A stretch of 16,351 bases of DNA from Planctomycetaceae bacterium (lineage in GTDB: Bacteria; Planctomycetota; Planctomycetia; Pirellulales; UBA1268): positions 1-16,351 of the forward strand of contig CANETO010000004.1 in NCBI GenBank assembly GCA_947440895.1, read 5' to 3'. The notes below the pieces were generated by a model that saw only the letters and a program-made list of their open reading frames with translations, was not told where the DNA came from and searched no databases. Position 1 is the first letter of the stretch, and every line of letters begins with the position of its first letter. Both the position numbers and the translations under genes were made by a program. Below are positions 1 to 6,813 of this stretch, piece after piece.

Positions 1-261
1 CGGCCCAAACCGCCGGGGGCGGTGCAAGCCTCCGACTCGAGGGCAGGATAGCCCGACTCGCTCCGGCTTCCACCGACCCCCGGCTCCTCGAACGGAGAAG
101 CCGCGACGTGGTGAACCATGAGACGTAGGCGAGGGGGTCGGCGGAAGCTCGAGGAGCGCTTTGGCCGCCGCGGCCCCCGCGACGAGCCCATCCGCCGTTG
201 GAGCGGCGGACGCAATACTTTTGCCGCCCCCGAAGCCGGTGCCCGCAGACCCGAGCACACC
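1..261. repeat. Gene-free region with foldback repeat elements (copies A and C)
   Basis: I see no convincing coding sequence here. Bases 12-22 pair with 73-84 (11 bp with a single bulged A at 76), and the interior folds further: AAGCC near 25-29 faces GGCTT near 65-69, the two CGACTCG words (33-39, 54-60) pair with one C-C mismatch, and GGGC (41-44) pairs with GCCC (51-54) around an AGGATA loop. This is copy A. Bases 131-162 are a reverse-oriented partial copy (C) of the element at 7376-7506. Arm 133-148 also pairs with 66-81 (15 of 16). A perfect 7-bp hairpin sits at 191-210 (loop 198-203) and has no T-run on either side. The first 18 bases match 7376-7393 exactly, so copy A may begin before the window. 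Confidence 0.7.
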
Positions 262-2586
262 CTATCGCAGCGTGGAACCTGAGGCTTCCGCGCGGCTGGC
301 CATCTCGGCGTAGGTCTGCGACTGCGTATCGTCGCCCTGCTCCGCGTACATCGTCGACAGGTTGCCGTAGGCTACAGCCAGAGCCCTCTCTTCGAGTTGC
401 TTGGAATCGACGGCCGCCACCATCATGTCCACGCCGCGGCGGCTGATCGCCAGAGCATCGTCGCGTCGATCGACCTGCCAGTAGGAGATCGCCATGCTCA
501 CGTAGGATTCGCCGAGCTGGCCGGCCTCGCGGTCGCTTTCCACCTTGGGATTGCCGTCCCACAACGGGATCACGCGATCAAACCAGGTTACCGCCGTGGC
601 ATGGTCGCCACGCTGCAGGCTGTGCATGATCCCAATCCGGAAGAGCAGGTCGCCCACATTCTTCCGTTCCTGGTCGGTCAGCTCACGGTGCTCGCTGCCC
701 CGTTCGAGGTAGGCCGCCGTGAGCGTCCCGTTGTCGAGCATGTCGGAAGCATCGCCGCGGAGTTGGGCTGCAGCCAACGCATCGAGGAGTCCGAGCCCAA
801 CGTCCCAGTCGATCTGCCGACGACGCCAGGGATCTTTGACCGACTCGCCCATACGATCGCGGACCTCGAGGAGCCGCTTCACCCAGGGCAGCGGCTCGGT
901 CGAGTCCGCGGAGCCGGCTGCAACGGCCAGTGCCCCACTGCAGAGCTGGAGTTCCAACGTCTGCTGGACAGACTTGTCCCCCGTGCACTCGGCCACGACT
1001 GCCTCGGCTCGAGCCATCCATTTGGGGATCACCCGGCTCTTCTGCTGCCAGGTGCCAAGGGCGATGGCTTCGGCCGTACCCAGGTGGGCATCGAGCATGA
1101 TTTCACGCGCGGCCTGCTGCACTGCCGGCGAAGGCTTGGTCAGGAGAGCCGAAGACCGTCGGATCGACTCTGCAAAGTGCTCCACGGCGCGTTGGTGGTC
1201 AGGAGTGGGGCCAGCAAGTTCGATTCGGCCGAGCAGCCGTTCGACCTGTGCCGTCACGAGCGGCGGGCTGTTGGGAACGGTTTTCACAGTCTCCACCACG
1301 GCGCGGGCCTCTGCTGGCCGATCGAGCGACAGCAGAATCCTGGCGTGCTTCATCTTGGTCCAGATATCAGAGGGATCGATCTGTCCGGCCGCCTCGGCCA
1401 ACTGGAGTGCCTGCTGCCACTTGCCCTGATCACACATCAGCACCATCAGGAGCCGATGGGCACGGAGATGCCTGGGATCGATCTCCACCGCGTATTGCAA
1501 ATCGGCCACCGCAAACGCACTGCAGACGTCGATCTCGCCCTCGGCCCGCAGGACGAACGATTCGGCATCGAGTGGCTCGATCATCACGGCGGTGGCTGAT
1601 TGGGTGCCGGGCTTCACGCTGAAGATCACACCGCGTTCGGGAAACACCTCGCCAATCGAAACACCTTCCTCGTCGAGAATCGACACCGTCCGCAGATCGG
1701 AAATCTCCAACTGCTTGGCGAGATCGACCACCGCGACCGGCTCGGCCAACTTGATACGGATCGCGGTCACAACATCAGCGTCGAGCGTAATCTCGATCCG
1801 CTCAAAGGGCTCGATCTTCCAATACAACCCATGCGTGCCGTCTTCCCGAGTGAACGGCTCGCCATCTCCCCAGCCAGCCCGCAATTCATCGGCAGTTGTC
1901 TTGCCCGGATGGACGCCGCGAAAGCTGGCGGGATCGATGGACAAGGTGGGCATTTCGTCGGGCGTAGCGGCCACCGGAGCTGTGACCGTGGTCTTGAGCG
2001 GTCGTTCGGTGGCGGCGACGGGCAGTTCGGCGGGGCTGGCCTCCGGTTGCGGCGTCACCTCGCTGGTGGTGTCGGGCTTGGTGATGTCGGGCTTGGTGGT
2101 GTTGGTCGCAGACAACGGCACCGGGAGCTTCACCGACGGCTTCGGCAGCGTGCCAACCTTGTCGGTCAGCCAACGCTTGAGCACGCTTGCCTCAGGCCCG
2201 AGCCCAGTCTTTCCGGCGGGTTCCTCGACGGCAGCGGCGGTGTCGGGACTCGAAGCCGGCGATCCGGTGGGAACCAATTCGGTCCATTCCGCCGTCTGCC
2301 GACCGGCTGGGGAATCGGTTGGTGCACCACCTGCACGCAACACGGCCGGAGCCGGCTTGACTTCAGCGCGGTAGGCGGGAGCCGCGGCTTCGGCGTTTGC
2401 CTGCGGCATCCGCTTGGCGCCGGGTTCGCCTATCGATTCGATCCATTGCGGCATCCGCATGATCGGGCGGGGCGACTCAGGCCGCGTGGCTTCCTCGGCG
2501 CGGAGGGATCCCGCGAGGGCGACGGTTATCGCGGCAGAGAACAAGGCTCGGACGAGCGAGAGGTGCAGGCACCGCAGCGTGGCCAC
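262..2586 (-). CDS. Secreted TPR-repeat protein, function unknown
   Basis: I choose the GTG at 2586 because AGGAGG (minus strand, at 2595-2600) lies 8 bases upstream and the protein then begins directly with a signal peptide: basic start, hydrophobic core around residues 12-27, likely cleavage after SLRA near residue 30. The open frame extends upstream to 2790, but that part looks non-coding. The 774-residue product has a Pro/Ala/Thr-rich linker (about 35-210) and an unrecognised globular segment (about 215-350, beginning PTLSIDPASFRGVHPGKT). TPR-like helices follow at about 355-440, where motifs such as AVEIDP recur, and again from about 630 to the end. TPR arrays usually bind proteins, so an exported scaffold or assembly role is inference. 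It is divergent from hemG and is followed by repeat elements. The frame matches no enzyme family I know. Confidence 0.85.
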   Translation of the reverse strand: MATLRCLHLSLVRALFSAAITVALAGSLRAEEATRPESPRPIMRMPQWIESIGEPGAKRMPQANAEAAAPAYRAEVKPAPAVLRAGGAPTDSPAGRQTAEWTELVPTGSPASSPDTAAAVEEPAGKTGLGPEASVLKRWLTDKVGTLPKPSVKLPVPLSATNTTKPDITKPDTTSEVTPQPEASPAELPVAATERPLKTTVTAPVAATPDEMPTLSIDPASFRGVHPGKTTADELRAGWGDGEPFTREDGTHGLYWKIEPFERIEITLDADVVTAIRIKLAEPVAVVDLAKQLEISDLRTVSILDEEGVSIGEVFPERGVIFSVKPGTQSATAVMIEPLDAESFVLRAEGEIDVCSAFAVADLQYAVEIDPRHLRAHRLLMVLMCDQGKWQQALQLAEAAGQIDPSDIWTKMKHARILLSLDRPAEARAVVETVKTVPNSPPLVTAQVERLLGRIELAGPTPDHQRAVEHFAESIRRSSALLTKPSPAVQQAAREIMLDAHLGTAEAIALGTWQQKSRVIPKWMARAEAVVAECTGDKSVQQTLELQLCSGALAVAAGSADSTEPLPWVKRLLEVRDRMGESVKDPWRRRQIDWDVGLGLLDALAAAQLRGDASDMLDNGTLTAAYLERGSEHRELTDQERKNVGDLLFRIGIMHSLQRGDHATAVTWFDRVIPLWDGNPKVESDREAGQLGESYVSMAISYWQVDRRDDALAISRRGVDMMVAAVDSKQLEERALAVAYGNLSTMYAEQGDDTQSQTYAEMASRAEASGSTLR
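2070..2099 (-). repeat. Two tandem 15-bp units inside the TPR protein gene
   Basis: Units 2070-2084 and 2085-2099 differ only at the last base. In the protein they give the repeated words TKPDI and TKPDT within the Pro/Thr-rich linker. The repeat is in frame, so gain or loss of a unit would only change linker length. Confidence 0.7.
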
Positions 2587-2897
2587 GAAAGAATCCTCCT
2601 TGGTTGCGAACAGCAGATGCCCGAAGGCGTCGGGAGGGTAGGAGCCGGGATTCGCCACGTCCAGAGCAACTGGGGGGCGAGCTGGGGGCGTGTTCACGCT
2701 GGCCCCGGTGATACCGTCAGCGGTCCAAGTGGCTTCACTCTGCGCAGTCCACGCAGCCTGGACGATCACCCCTTTCCTTCCTTGCGGCACCGGGGCATGC
2801 TAACTGGCTGCGAAAATAGCCGTCCATGGCCTTTTTCCATGACGTCAACCGCCGCGTCCGGCGGCAGCCACCTTTATGCACAGGCTGGTTAGCGGAC
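2587..2897. promoter_or_regulatory. Divergent intergenic region, TPR gene / hemG
   Basis: This 311-base stretch lies between the outward-facing starts of the TPR gene (2586) and hemG (2898), so both promoters should be within it. Only the TPR ribosome binding site (2595-2600) is clear. A small GC hairpin (2849-2853 with 2860-2864) sits about 35 bases ahead of hemG. I found no convincing -35/-10 pair for either gene. The open frames extending into it from both genes lack ribosome sites and look non-coding. Confidence 0.5.
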
Positions 2898-4391
2898 ATG
2901 AATACTCCACGCCCGCAGCATGTCGTCATCATCGGCGGTGGATTGGCCGGTCTAGCGGCCGCTGAAGCCCTGCTGCCAGGTGGCGCTGACGCCTCGACCG
3001 GAGATGGGCGTCGCGTGACGCTGATCGAGACCTCCGGCCGTTTTGGAGGGGTTGTCCAGACGGACCGCCGTGATGGTTGGCTGATCGAGCGATCTGCCGA
3101 TAGCTTTCTCGCGACTCGCCCCGAGGCGGTCGGGCTGGTCAACCGGCTGGGCCTGACCAACGAATTGATCGGTGTCGATCCGGGGGTTCGGCGGGCCCTT
3201 GTGCTTCACCGCGGCCGCACGCAGCCCGTTCCCAGCGGTTTCAGGCTGCTTGCCCCCAGCAGACTCCGCAGCATCCTGACCACGCCGGTGCTCTCTCCGC
3301 TGGGGCGTCTGCGGCTACTCGGTGAACGATTCATCCGGTCGAGGGCCGTGACCGCCAAGGATGAATCGCTCGAACACTTCGCGTTGCGACGCCTGGGCCG
3401 CGAAGCCTTCGAGGCTCTGGTGCAGCCGCTTGCCGCCGGTATTTGGACGGCTGATCCGGCCCGCCTGAGCATGGCGGCCGCCTGCCCGGAATTCTTCGCC
3501 ATGGAGCTCAGTGCCGGTAGCCTCTGGGCAGGCGAGCAGCGGCGGATCCGGGCTGCCATAGGCGACTCGCAGGCCGCAGGCGCCCGGTACGGCCAGTTCC
3601 TCACTCTGGCCTCTGGCATGGAGACAATTCCACGCCGGCTGGCAGACCATCTCGCGGCCCGCGGCGTCCGTTTCATCACCGACTCGGTGACCGACCTGTC
3701 GCAGCTGCCCGACCACCGCTGGCAGGTTTTCCTCCGTGGCCTGAAGGGAGACGACGCAGCCGATACGCCGGCCGTGATCGAGGCTGATGCGGTGGTTATG
3801 GCGGTGCCGTCACCCACGGCAGCCACTTTGCTACGTCGCTGCGATCCCACGCTTTCAGGCGCACTCGCCGCGATTGAATATGCCGGCTCGACGATCGTAT
3901 CGCTGGGGTTTGCCCGGGACGATGTGTCGCACCCGCTCGACGCGGCGGGGCTCGTGGTGCCACGCCGCGAGGGCCGTCGCATGCTCGCCGCCAGCTTTTC
4001 GAGCCAGAAATTTCCGGGCCGCGCACCAGCCGGATCGGTGCTCATCCGAACGTTCGTGGGAGGCGCACTCGATCCCGAAACGGCAGCGATTGAGGACGCG
4101 CGGCTGGTGCCCCTCGTCCTCAAGGAGTTGCGGGAGGTTCTCGGCGTTCGGGGCAGTCCACAGATCGTGCAGGTCAACCGCTGGCTCGGCGCCATGCCGC
4201 AATACACCGTGGGCCACTGCGAACACGTGGCGACCATCCAGCAACTGGTGGCGGGACATCGCGGACTGGCTCTGGCGGGAGCGGCCTACGAGGGCGTTGG
4301 CATACCGCAGGTGCTCGCCTCCGGTCAGGCGGCTGCGGCGTCCGCACAACGGACCTTGAACGTTGCTTTCCAGAAGATGGAGCCGACGTGA
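2898..4391 (+). CDS. hemG: Protoporphyrinogen/coproporphyrinogen oxidase, FAD-dependent (HemG/HemY type)
   Basis: This enzyme oxidises protoporphyrinogen IX to protoporphyrin IX with FAD and O2, or coproporphyrinogen III in the coproporphyrin branch, late in haem synthesis. It is soluble or membrane-associated. From ATG 2898 the product is 497 residues, close to the family norm. The dinucleotide-binding fold opens at once (VVIIGGGLAGLAAAEAL, GGGLAG at 13-18), then comes the acidic ribose-binding end of the second strand (LIET). The C-terminal signature AGAAYEGVGIPQVLASG lies near 460-477. The frame extends to ATG 2826, but those 24 extra residues would precede the nucleotide-binding strand and are unlikely. 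The ribosome site is weak at both starts. It converges with the small basic protein gene with only 6 bases between the stops. Which substrate it prefers cannot be read here. Old literature calls this type HemY. Confidence 0.92.
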   Translation: MNTPRPQHVVIIGGGLAGLAAAEALLPGGADASTGDGRRVTLIETSGRFGGVVQTDRRDGWLIERSADSFLATRPEAVGLVNRLGLTNELIGVDPGVRRALVLHRGRTQPVPSGFRLLAPSRLRSILTTPVLSPLGRLRLLGERFIRSRAVTAKDESLEHFALRRLGREAFEALVQPLAAGIWTADPARLSMAAACPEFFAMELSAGSLWAGEQRRIRAAIGDSQAAGARYGQFLTLASGMETIPRRLADHLAARGVRFITDSVTDLSQLPDHRWQVFLRGLKGDDAADTPAVIEADAVVMAVPSPTAATLLRRCDPTLSGALAAIEYAGSTIVSLGFARDDVSHPLDAAGLVVPRREGRRMLAASFSSQKFPGRAPAGSVLIRTFVGGALDPETAAIEDARLVPLVLKELREVLGVRGSPQIVQVNRWLGAMPQYTVGHCEHVATIQQLVAGHRGLALAGAAYEGVGIPQVLASGQAAAASAQRTLNVAFQKMEPT

Positions 4392-4397
4392 TGCGGC

Positions 4398-4637
4398 TTA
4401 CTTCTTCTTCCCGGCTGCCGCTTTGCCGCCGGCTGCGGGCGTATCGCCCTCTTCCTTGGCCTTCTTCTTTTTCTTCATGGCAGTCTTCATGACCCGCACC
4501 TTGGGCAGCCCCAAAGGACTGCGGCCTTCCTCCCACCGCTCCTGTTCCTTCAGCTTGATGATCCGTTCACCGCGGGAGAGCACGCCTCGGGCGCTGGAGG
4601 ATCCCTTGCGAACGCGGAGGCTTTTGTCCATGGTCAT
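4398..4637 (-). CDS. Small basic protein, PVC-superphylum signature family
   Basis: The 79-residue product begins MTMDKSLRVRKGSSSARGVL and continues with SRGERIIKLKEQERWEEG and a GLPKVRV motif. That is the pattern I know from the small basic protein shared by Planctomycetes, Verrucomicrobia and Chlamydiae (TIGR04137-like). Its biochemical role is not settled; strong basicity suggests nucleic-acid or ribosome binding. The C-terminal third is a Lys-rich tail (KKKKK, then Ala/Gly/Lys) with low complexity. I chose ATG 4637 because AAGGA (minus strand, 4647-4651) is 9 bases upstream and the product then matches the family N-terminus; the second ATG at 4631 is possible. The frame also runs upstream to 4760, but that stretch is Pro/Arg-rich and not family-like. 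It lies 146 bases downstream of the kinase gene on the same strand. Confidence 0.9.
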   Translation of the reverse strand: MTMDKSLRVRKGSSSARGVLSRGERIIKLKEQERWEEGRSPLGLPKVRVMKTAMKKKKKAKEEGDTPAAGGKAAAGKKK

Positions 4638-4783
4638 CGGCGTGGATCCTTCTCGGCAACAGAATAAGGGGGGGGATGGCCTGGGCCGAGATCTCGCGCC
4701 CGGCTCCAGTCCCCAGAATCTAGGAACAGCGTGCCCAGGCTTCAAGTCCTTCCTTGCCAAACCCGGGCGTCACGGCCCCCGGC

Positions 4784-5644
4784 TCAGATGGTAACGCCCG
4801 CAATCCGCTCCAGGAATTTCTCCATAGAGGGGGGGCGATTGTCGGGGTCGGCCGAGATGCAGGCCATGATGGCCGCGGCCAGCAGAGGGGGAATATCGGG
4901 CCAGAACTCGCGAATATCCCGCGACGGCGAATCGTGCCTCAGGGCGGCCTTCCCCCCGGAAACCCGCGGCCAGGGCATGTCGAGCGTGCAGATCTCGTAC
5001 GCCGTCACGCCAAACGAAAAGATGTCGATTCGTTTGTCGATCGGCCGGCGGCGGACGACCTCGGGGGCCATGTAGCTCGGGGTGCCGATCCGGTTTCCGG
5101 GCTGACGGAAAGACGGTTGGTCAGGCACGGTGAGGCCGAAATCGAAAAGCACGAGACGGCCATCCGGCCGCAGCATGAGATTCCGCGGGCAGATATCCCG
5201 ATGGATGAACCCGGCGTTGTGGACCGTGGCGATCGCCGCCGCAGCCTGCCGCACGAGGTCGAGTCGCTGAGCCGGCGGAAAGGTTTCGCGTGCCGACATC
5301 ACCGTGTGGAGCACAGTGCCCGGAATGAATTCGAGCAGGATGTACGAATCGCCGGTGGTTGATTCGCCCCACTCGAGGGTTTTGGCGATGTTGTCCCCGG
5401 TGATCAGCGTGCCGATCGCCCCCTCGCCGGGCTTCTTCAAGCCGCGGTATCGCCCCTCGACCGGATCACTCTTCTCGTGATCGATGATCTTCAGCCCCAG
5501 CACCGTCCCCGTCTTGATCTCACGAACTTTGTAAAACTGCGACATCGTCCCGGTGACGCTCTCCCGCATCCGTTCGAAACGTCGCCAGAGATCGACACGG
5601 GGCTTCCCGCCGAAGAGCTTCGCAAAGAATCCGGAAAGCGGCAT
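4784..5644 (-). CDS. Serine/threonine protein kinase (Hanks type)
   Basis: From ATG 5644 the product is 286 residues, essentially a bare kinase domain with no transmembrane helix. Visible landmarks: beta-3 Lys in LGLKIID (about 52), catalytic loop HRDICPRN (148-155), DFG (168-170), APE (193-195), the subdomain IX Asp in DIFSFG (207) and the subdomain XI Arg in DNRPP (270). These imply an active RD kinase that phosphorylates Ser/Thr. The Gly-rich loop is degenerate (TGTMSQFYK, one Gly kept). Substrates are unknown. The start is uncertain: the frame stays open to GTG 5728, which would add 28 residues with four Cys (CPDC, then two more) and has only a weak GGAG 10 bases upstream; ATG 5644 has no ribosome site. 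It lies between the coiled-coil gene and the small basic protein gene, all minus strand. Confidence 0.9.
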   Translation of the reverse strand: MPLSGFFAKLFGGKPRVDLWRRFERMRESVTGTMSQFYKVREIKTGTVLGLKIIDHEKSDPVEGRYRGLKKPGEGAIGTLITGDNIAKTLEWGESTTGDSYILLEFIPGTVLHTVMSARETFPPAQRLDLVRQAAAAIATVHNAGFIHRDICPRNLMLRPDGRLVLFDFGLTVPDQPSFRQPGNRIGTPSYMAPEVVRRRPIDKRIDIFSFGVTAYEICTLDMPWPRVSGGKAALRHDSPSRDIREFWPDIPPLLAAAIMACISADPDNRPPSMEKFLERIAGVTI

Positions 5645-5769
5645 GGAGCAGGCGTCGGGAGAGGAACTGCACGCCGCGGGGAATGGCGGGCAATCGGGGC
5701 ACTCACCGTCAGGATACCACCGATGCACGCAAAGCGGGCTCCGGGGGAATCGGTCAGTCCCTGCCAGCT

Positions 5770-5940
5770 TCAGACGCTCTTGAGCTTTGAAAGTTCGGCG
5801 TGGGCGGCGGCGAGTTCCTTCTCGAGCCGCGGGACCTCAGCGGGGTCGTCGGGCTGCTGCTTCGCACCCGTCAACAGTTGCTGCAGCTTGGCGATCTTCT
5901 GCTGCAACACGTCCAGCCGCTTCTTTTCCTTCTTGTCCAT
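5770..5940 (-). CDS. Small Lys-rich coiled-coil protein (56 residues)
   Basis: A short gene with a strong ribosome site: GGAGG (minus strand, 5948-5952) 7 bases before ATG 5940, ending in TGA at 5770-5772. The product begins MDKKEKKRLDVLQQKIAKLQ and ends ELAAAHAELSKLKSV. Two helical segments have Leu/Ile/Val at heptad spacing (about residues 9-23 and 36-55), separated by a Gln/Asp/Pro stretch (AKQQPDDPAE). It therefore looks like a helical hairpin or short coiled coil. There is no signal peptide, membrane segment or Cys. I recall similar hypothetical proteins in planctomycetes but know no function. It starts 48 bases after the end of the membrane-protein gene and precedes the kinase gene, so it may be co-transcribed with either. 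Confidence 0.85.
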   Translation of the reverse strand: MDKKEKKRLDVLQQKIAKLQQLLTGAKQQPDDPAEVPRLEKELAAAHAELSKLKSV

Positions 5941-5988
5941 CGGAGATCCTCCGCTCAGCTCACGTGACTCGACTCATGACAACAGACT

Positions 5989-6630
5989 TCACGGCGACGG
6001 CACAGCTTGCTGGCCGGCTTCAGGGGCAGATTCGCTGCGATCCGCAGCCGGGGTGCGGAAGTTCGCCCCGGCCTCTCCGTCTTGGTAGCGGTCGTCCTGC
6101 ATGCTCGCGCCGGCGTCTCCATCGAACCGCACGCCATTCTCCTCGCGGGCAACATTTTCGCCCGTGTGCAGCTGCCGCATCCAGCCCGAGAGCATCACGA
6201 CCGCCAGCGTCAGGCCAAGCGTGACGGAAAGCCACTTGGCACGGTCATTCCGGACCCACTGCGTGCCCTGACCTCGGCCGACGAGCGCGCTAGCGAAGTA
6301 GAATGCCACCAGCGCCAGGAGAAACTTCGCACCGAACAGAGCGTGGTAACTCGTCTGCCGCATCCACTGGCCGTCGGCCCAGCCTTCCGCCTTCACCCGG
6401 CTATTGAACAGGAGAAAGTTGGCCAATCCACTCGCCAGCAGCACCGTGATCGCACCGATCACCCAAGGCAGCCAGCGGCGGCGGATGGCGTCGTGGATCT
6501 TGTCCCGAGTGCTGGTGTCGATCTCGGACAGTGCCGGCACGAGCGCAAAGCGGGCAAAAAACAGCCCGCCCATGGCCACGATAGCGGCGAGCACGTGGGC
6601 CCAACGGAGCAAGAGCAGAGTCGGATCCAT
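5989..6630 (-). CDS. CopD/HemJ-like four-helix membrane protein
   Basis: From ATG 6630 (AGGA at 6639-6642, 8 bases upstream) the product is 213 residues with four predicted membrane helices, about 5-33, 52-76, 95-118 and 133-151, followed by a hydrophilic acidic tail of about 60 residues. Helix 1 carries RWAHVLAAIVAMGGLFFAR, with His12 and a following Arg, and helix 3 has His96 and Lys102. That layout resembles the CopD/HemJ group of small haem- or copper-associated membrane proteins. Family membership is a resemblance call, and whether it handles copper, haem or a porphyrinogen is unknown. hemG lies 1.6 kb away on the other strand. The frame is open upstream to 7383, but that part is antisense to tadA. 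It is divergent from tadA. Confidence 0.8.
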   Translation of the reverse strand: MDPTLLLLRWAHVLAAIVAMGGLFFARFALVPALSEIDTSTRDKIHDAIRRRWLPWVIGAITVLLASGLANFLLFNSRVKAEGWADGQWMRQTSYHALFGAKFLLALVAFYFASALVGRGQGTQWVRNDRAKWLSVTLGLTLAVVMLSGWMRQLHTGENVAREENGVRFDGDAGASMQDDRYQDGEAGANFRTPAADRSESAPEAGQQAVPSP

Positions 6631-6813
6631 GAGAGCATTCCTGAAATGGGATCGAGAGTGTTCCCGGGAATGGTACCCGATGGGAGGCGGCTTCCCAAGC
6701 GAGCCCGTTCCCCGGGGAGTTTGCCGGCTGGGAACGCCCCGCGTAGAGTGCGATTTTTCTGCCCGCGCGGCTGCCGAGCAGATCATTTGAAACCACGTCC
6801 TCTGAGCAACGCC
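6631..6813. promoter_or_regulatory. Divergent intergenic region, membrane protein / tadA
   Basis: These 183 bases separate outward-facing genes and should carry both promoters. The ribosome site of the membrane-protein gene is at 6639-6642 (minus). A TTCCCGGGAA palindrome lies near 6661-6670. I see no clear -35/-10 pairs. Confidence 0.4.

Noticed and set aside
191..210. Perfect 7-bp hairpin as an intrinsic terminator of the TPR gene
   Set aside because: No T-run follows on the minus strand, so it is kept only as part of the repeat region.
397..2892. Two long plus-strand open frames (397-1599, 1600-2892) opposite the TPR gene
   Set aside because: They are antisense to a gene with signal peptide, ribosome site and TPR motifs. 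Their products are His/Arg/Gly-rich and resemble no family, which is usual for mirror frames in GC-rich DNA.
6007..6813. N-terminal extension of the tadA frame
   Set aside because: It is antisense to the membrane-protein gene, and TadA homology begins only near 6907.
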